A stretch of DNA of 10,319 bases from positions 1 through 10,319 of the forward strand of contig JAILFF010000109.1 of assembly GCA_024697705.1 (NCBI GenBank). Direction: 5' to 3'. Numbering within the stretch: the stretch's first letter is position 1; each line of letters begins with the position of its first letter. Below, piece by piece: positions 7,401-10,319 of this stretch. The DNA comes from Ruminococcus sp. (lineage in GTDB: Bacteria > Bacillota > Clostridia > Oscillospirales > Ruminococcaceae). The translations under genes were made by a program, and so were the position numbers. The notes below the pieces were generated by a model. The model saw only the letters and a list, made by a program, of their open reading frames with translations, did no database searches and was not told where the DNA came from.

Positions 7401-8165
7401 GGCGATACCGCGGACGAAAACGACAGTCTCGGGTTTAAAAACACCGCTGAAAGCGGCGCGGAGCTTTATGACGAAGCGGAAAAGGATTCAGTGATGACGA
7501 AGAACAGGGAACGTCTGAGCGCGGTATCGAAGAAGCTTGTCCGTCCGCACGAGCAGAGAGTACCCTCCGACCACGACCGCGAAAGCGATGAAAAGGCTCT
7601 CGACGCCGATATCGCTGAGGAGATCCCCGCCGAGACAGCCGAGACCGAGCAGGCGTATCGCGGAATAAGAGCCGACGTAAAAGGAACACTCGTTCACCGA
7701 CTTATGGAAATGCTGGTGCTTTCACGCGGCAGCGGGACGGACGCGGGCGCGGTGATCGGCCGGGTCATCGGCGAATATGAAAGCGAATTTACCGACGAGC
7801 GCCGTGCCGTGGCGGAACAGATGCTTCGGTTTGTGGCAGAAACGATGCTCGAAAAAGGCGGCTTTGCGCAGTCAGGCGGCGCTCCGCAGGATTTGATGAG
7901 CGAGCTTTCGGGTGCGGAGAAGGTATTCTGCGAGCTGCCGATCTGCTGCGGCGATAACGACAGCATAGTTTACGGCATAATCGACATGATGTATGTCAAG
8001 GGCGGGAAGTGGCACATAATCGACTACAAGACCGACAAAAACGCCGCCGAAGCGGAGAAAATCCACCGAGCGCAGCTCGAAGCCTACCGAAGGGCGGTCA
8101 TAGGGCTGAAAGGCATTTCCCCCGCGGACATCGACGCCCATGTCTACACTATCGGCGTGAACTGA
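4443..8165 (+). CDS. addA: ATP-dependent helicase/nuclease subunit AddA
   Basis: A 1240-residue UvrD/Rep-type (superfamily 1A) helicase fused to a RecB-type nuclease. AddA is the 3'-5' motor of AddAB and cuts one strand during resection of double-strand breaks. Motifs in order: Walker A ASAGSGKT (residues 29-36, K35); motif Ia ITYTKAAANEF; Walker B DEFQD (432-436); motif III GDPKQSIYSFKG (from 475); motif IV YNFRSS (from 512); motif V LHKVKGLE (837-844); motif VI RLYYVAATRA (924-933). The nuclease domain has GTLVH (H1085), IIDMM (D1181), DYKT (D1194, K1196) and QLEAY (Q1211, Y1215), so both activities look intact. Length is close to B. subtilis AddA (about 1232). ATG 4443 overlaps the addB TGA as TGATG, and AAAGGAGG (4428-4435) lies seven bases upstream. 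An ATG nine codons earlier lies inside addB before that ribosome binding site and is not used. Residues 980-1065 are a charged, low-complexity linker between motor and nuclease. Confidence 0.95.
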   Translation: MKPKNTQPNDHKERLEIAENIGVNYFVEASAGSGKTTALVERLLSMVLYGEENIISKISAITYTKAAANEFYKRFLKRLGDKRESLSRSLAENADEQTERQLMRVNDALRDIDLCFMGTIDSFCGALLSEHPSEAGIPIGARVLEEQEYDDALLREFEAISNGEYGKALAENAELFITVCDAPNRAFADIMKSILDHRDHELLLPEFGLDGKTVHFLPPAELKKRFFAETEDYRAAIELIRYANDRGCINKTNMPKYERFTEAGAHISLDICKNGCTEDFLLRRLKDIVKDLGALNGIQINIDINGAEVKSQPFYRAGIAKLFEPNATAAKYEEEIKTKGKSDKEFGGAYTLRLKGDGVDSPLTLLLNEQFGIAAGFCAAAAEKIEKRLRERGELSFFMSLYYLRNMLRRDAEKGGRLTEYISRRHRYFLIDEFQDTDPIQSEIFFYLAADTENGGLSPEWHRCVPRGGSLFIVGDPKQSIYSFKGSDASAFTRVKELFKNEKVGRTVGLTYNFRSSCKLCERFDSKFPAIFGNDGGCGYPPILTDVSADSVTEQTSENLLNGQYVISVTSQKTNGEPETARLISGIVGNNDYLIAPDPEKPPRPVTFGDIMIITINKKDTKRFRSELTACGIPCVVEGSTSFDACDALAELTKLMSAAADLSDGEAVYAALHGGLIGFSDERIASIGRGEKAKAAVISEKSANASSEGKDSGCVLPLARYYSADGFEKYFDERTDSDILASIRLLRNIRSDLYAMPFSAALKKAADDLRVFDKLGSAEMQYFCFAEELLRDKELTGEVTSPREGAEFLEKLFTKENNYERSLSLSETRNAVKIANLHKVKGLESPVVILGIKAKNDTKPIKDALILKSGADGKDVRLNAIFEMDYKQYPDQAMNNGHLETYGLPHQKELKELAVKKVTDEMKRLYYVAATRAQCVLFVLDRKAKSTKKKTELEQYSGYWKALCADEGAKGRKSKDDEYDCPEFAIGDTADENDSLGFKNTAESGAELYDEAEKDSVMTKNRERLSAVSKKLVRPHEQRVPSDHDRESDEKALDADIAEEIPAETAETEQAYRGIRADVKGTLVHRLMEMLVLSRGSGTDAGAVIGRVIGEYESEFTDERRAVAEQMLRFVAETMLEKGGFAQSGGAPQDLMSELSGAEKVFCELPICCGDNDSIVYGIIDMMYVKGGKWHIIDYKTDKNAAEAEKIHRAQLEAYRRAVIGLKGISPADIDAHVYTIGVN

Positions 8166-8183
8166 GGGGAGTATCACAAGTAT

Positions 8184-8213
8184 AAAAAAGGAGCGCATTT
8201 TTGGGTGCGCTCC
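8184..8213. terminator. hairpin between addA and tRNA-fMet, probably bidirectional
   Basis: GGAGCGCA (8190-8197) pairs perfectly with TGCGCTCC (8206-8213) around an eight-base loop. On the minus strand it is followed by six T (8189-8184), making it a canonical terminator for leftward transcripts from the tRNA. On the plus strand the tail is only TAATTT, so it would be a weaker terminator for addA, whose stop codon is 24 bases upstream. No other hairpin serves addA. Confidence 0.8.
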
Positions 8214-8234
8214 TAATTTCATATTGAGGCTTTC

Positions 8235-8271
8235 AAAAAAGAAGAAGCACTATCCGAAACGAATAGTGCTT
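8235..8271 (-). terminator. terminator of the initiator tRNA gene
   Basis: AAGCACTAT (8245-8253) and ATAGTGCTT (8263-8271) form a nine-base-pair stem with a nine-base loop. Read leftward it starts four bases after the tRNA CCA end and is followed by CTTC and six T (8240-8235). Together with the hairpin at 8213-8190 it gives the tRNA two terminators in series. Confidence 0.85.
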
Positions 8272-8275
8272 TAAG

Positions 8276-8352
<77 letters not shown>

Positions 8353-8408
8353 ATATTTTCTTTTCGGCTTAGTGTCTTTTTCGTGACCCTCTCGCCGACT
8401 GCTTTACT

Positions 8409-8437
8409 ATTATATCACAAAAAGCAGGGTGTGTCAA
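8409..8437 (-). promoter_or_regulatory. consensus sigma-A promoter of tRNA-fMet
   Basis: On the minus strand, TTGACA (8437-8432), 17 bases and TATAAT (8414-8409), both perfect, with TG one base before the -10. Transcription would start near 8402, about 50 bases before the mature tRNA, so a 5' leader must be removed (normally by RNase P). Confidence 0.92.
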
Positions 8438-8613
8438 TAGATTTTTGAAAAAAAGTTCCGAGAAATGCAAATTTGGGATATGTTTATAATTTTATCCACA
8501 ATCGGCTGCCTGAGTTGTGTATTGTATCATAAAAAGCTCCGCTGCTTCTGTACGATACTTTAAAGCTGTGAAAAACGCCTAAAAAAATGCTAAAAAATCT
8601 TACAAAAAGACTA
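8438..8613. other. AT-rich spacer between divergent promoters
   Basis: No coding frame is supported here. TTATCCACA at 8492-8500 is a perfect match to the DnaA box consensus, but it stands alone. A weak hairpin can be drawn from GTATC (8524-8528) and GATAC (8554-8558), with AAGC (8534-8537) and GCTT (8544-8547) inside. The rest is A/T-rich with several A-runs just upstream of the next promoter, as in UP-element-like tracts. Confidence 0.5.
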
Positions 8614-8642
8614 TTGACAAAATTACTTGCATGGGTTATAAT
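8614..8642 (+). promoter_or_regulatory. consensus sigma-A promoter of the symporter gene
   Basis: TTGACA (8614-8619), a 17-base spacer and TATAAT (8637-8642), both hexamers perfect, with A-rich DNA upstream. Transcription would start near 8649, giving a leader of about 80 bases. This rules out ATG 8645 as the translation start, because it lies upstream of or at the transcript end. Confidence 0.92.
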
Positions 8643-8731
8643 ATATGCTGTGGTACTTTAACAGCAAAAAGCAAAAAATCCCTAAAGCTTTAAAGCATCA
8701 GAATTATTTGGTATTTGGAAGGAATGGTAAT

Positions 8732-10261
8732 ATGACAATGTGGGTAGTGCTGATCCTCTATCTGTGTCTTATGATAGGCATCGGCGCATATTACAGAAAA
8801 AAGAACTCCGGTACGGCTGATTACGTACTGGGCGGAAGAGCGCTCGGTTCGTGGTTCACCGCATTCGCTTACGGAACGTCCTACTTCTCGGCGGTAATAT
8901 TTGTCGGCTACGCGGGCAAATTCGGCTGGAACTACGGCGCTTCGGCTACGTGGGTCGGCATCGGCAACGCAGTGATCGGTTCGCTGCTCGCCTGGCTGGT
9001 ACTCGGCAAGCGCACGCGGCTGATGTCAAAGCACCTTGACGCACGCACCATGCCCGAGTTTTTTGAAAAGCGCTACAACAGCAAGGGCTTGAAGCTCGCG
9101 GCGGCGATCATCATCTTCATTTTCCTGATCCCCTACACCGCATCGGCTTTCAACGGTCTTTCCCGTCTTTTCGAGAAGGCTTTCCATATTGATTATGCAA
9201 TATGCATCGTCGTTATGGGAATAATCACCGCGGTTTACGTTATCGTCGGCGGATACAAGGCGACTGCCCTTAACGATTTTATCCAAGGCATCGTAATGCT
9301 GGTGGGTATTGTTGCCGTTATCGTCAATATCCTTAATAAGAACGGCGGTCTCGGAGGTTCGCTCGATGCGCTCGGCGCCATCACCACAAAGGACGGCAGC
9401 ACGGGCGTTTACAACTCGCTGTTCGGACCCGACCCGGTAAATCTTATCGGCGTTGTTATCCTTACCTCGCTCGGAACGTGGGGTCTGCCGCAGATGGTAA
9501 CTAAGTTCTATACCATCAAGGACGAGCAGGCTGTAAAGACGGGCACCGTTATCTCGACTATATTCGCGTTCGTTGTTGCGGGCGGCTGCTACTTCTTGGG
9601 CGGCTTCGGCAGACTTTTTGTCGGCGCTACCGCCGATGACAAGCCTATCGACGGCTTCGACGCTATCGTTCCCACCATGATGGAATCTCTTCCCGAGCTG
9701 TTGTTCGGCGTAGTTATCGTGCTTGTGCTTTCGGCTTCGATGTCCACGCTTTCGTCGCTCGTACTGACTTCGAGCTCGACGCTCACGCTTGACATGATAA
9801 AGCCCATGATGAAGGGCAAAATGGACGAGAAGAAGGAAGTTCTCTGCATGAGGATATTCGTTGCGGTATTCCTGCTGATCTCCTGCACTATCGCGGTCGT
9901 TACTCTTAAGAATCCCGTAGCCATCATTTCGACGCTGATGTCCATTTCGTGGGGCGCACTGGCGGGCGCATTCCTTGCTCCGCTGCTGTGGGGTCTTTAC
10001 ATGAAGAACGTTACAAAGGCGGCGGTATGGACTTCGTTCATCTGCGGCGTGGGAATTACGGTAGCTCATATGTTCTACTACACTATCGGCGGACATACTG
10101 CGACCATCGGCGGACTGGCTGTTCATTCTCCGATAAACGCGGGCGCGTTTGCGATGCTGTTCGGCATTGTGATCGTTCCTATCGTAAGCTTTATCACCAA
10201 AAAGCCCGAGGAAAAGCAGGTTCAGAAGGTATTCTCCTGTCTTGACGATAAGGCGGCTTAA
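8732..10261 (+). CDS. sodium:solute symporter (SSS family, PutP-like)
   Basis: A 509-residue multi-pass membrane protein of the sodium:solute symporter family, which uses the sodium gradient to import a small solute such as an amino acid, sugar or vitamin. Visible family features are YVLGGRALGSWFTAF (31-45) after segment 1, the signature GGYKATALNDFIQG (173-186), and SASMSTLSS (334-342), where S338 and T339 match the sodium-binding Ser/Thr of PutP (S340/T341). Length fits the 13-segment LeuT-fold members. At the position of PutP D55 this protein appears to have Y51 (GTSYFSAV), so proline is not a safe substrate guess. ATG 8732 is chosen because GGAAGGA (8717-8723) lies eight bases upstream. 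The longer frame from ATG 8645 would start at the transcript end and add 29 hydrophilic residues with no family character. The gene is monocistronic. The substrate cannot be named from sequence. Confidence 0.93.
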   Translation: MTMWVVLILYLCLMIGIGAYYRKKNSGTADYVLGGRALGSWFTAFAYGTSYFSAVIFVGYAGKFGWNYGASATWVGIGNAVIGSLLAWLVLGKRTRLMSKHLDARTMPEFFEKRYNSKGLKLAAAIIIFIFLIPYTASAFNGLSRLFEKAFHIDYAICIVVMGIITAVYVIVGGYKATALNDFIQGIVMLVGIVAVIVNILNKNGGLGGSLDALGAITTKDGSTGVYNSLFGPDPVNLIGVVILTSLGTWGLPQMVTKFYTIKDEQAVKTGTVISTIFAFVVAGGCYFLGGFGRLFVGATADDKPIDGFDAIVPTMMESLPELLFGVVIVLVLSASMSTLSSLVLTSSSTLTLDMIKPMMKGKMDEKKEVLCMRIFVAVFLLISCTIAVVTLKNPVAIISTLMSISWGALAGAFLAPLLWGLYMKNVTKAAVWTSFICGVGITVAHMFYYTIGGHTATIGGLAVHSPINAGAFAMLFGIVIVPIVSFITKKPEEKQVQKVFSCLDDKAA

Positions 10262-10271
10262 TAAAAGAATG

Positions 10272-10304
10272 AGCGCTTACCTGCAAAAGGTAAGCGCTTT
10301 TTTT
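10272..10304 (+). terminator. rho-independent terminator of the symporter gene
   Basis: AGCGCTTACCT (10272-10282) and AGGTAAGCGCT (10288-10298) form a perfect 11-base-pair stem with a five-base loop (GCAAA), followed by T through 10304. It starts ten bases after the stop codon. Confidence 0.95.
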
Positions 10305-10319
10305 GAGAAGCAGAAAGCC

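Noticed and set aside
1819..8165. addAB as a new defence system
   Set aside because: Both proteins match the known AddAB recombination-repair pair, and no defence-associated genes lie beside them.
8645..8731. 29-codon N-terminal extension of the symporter from ATG 8645
   Set aside because: It begins at or before the expected transcription start of the consensus promoter and has no ribosome binding site; ATG 8732 has one.
9026..10126. 366-codon minus-strand frame opposite the symporter
   Set aside because: It is a shadow of a clear membrane transporter, with hydrophilic low-complexity composition and no start signals.

Overview
The window looks like chromosomal DNA of a Gram-positive Clostridia-type bacterium, most likely in or near the Ruminococcaceae. 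The reasons are the addB-addA gene pair in place of recBCD, strong AGGAGG-type ribosome binding sites, a Bacillus/Clostridia-like initiator tRNA with encoded CCA, and GC-rich coding sequence separated by AT-rich spacers. The assignment rests on style and gene content, not on a marker gene.

Layout from left to right. Positions 1-403 are a divergent regulatory region: a consensus promoter fires leftward into what may be the first codons of a gene cut off by the window edge, and an extended -10 promoter serves the rightward gene. Positions 404-1345 encode a cation diffusion facilitator (divalent-metal efflux), closed by a hairpin terminator. Positions 1396-1734 are a gap with no convincing intact gene; it holds a perfect 16-bp inverted repeat with a third related copy and, on the minus strand, a short GC-rich stretch that reads like the tail of a decayed gene. 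Positions 1735-8165 are an addB-addA operon with its own promoter, a TTG start and a 1-base TGATG overlap. Positions 8184-8437 hold a single initiator tRNA-fMet unit on the minus strand, converging on addA, with a consensus promoter and two hairpin terminators. Positions 8614-10304 are a monocistronic sodium:solute symporter gene with a consensus promoter and a strong terminator.

The two central genes should work together: AddA supplies the UvrD/Rep-type motor and one nuclease domain, and AddB supplies the second nuclease domain with its four-cysteine iron-sulfur site, for resection of double-strand breaks before RecA-dependent repair. The flanking transporters and the tRNA are separate transcription units with no visible link to repair.

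I see no phage, insertion sequence, CRISPR array or obvious new defence system. The points that most deserve a second look are the short AddB that lacks an N-terminal Walker A motif, the repeat/remnant region at 1498-1731, and the truncated leftward gene at the left edge.
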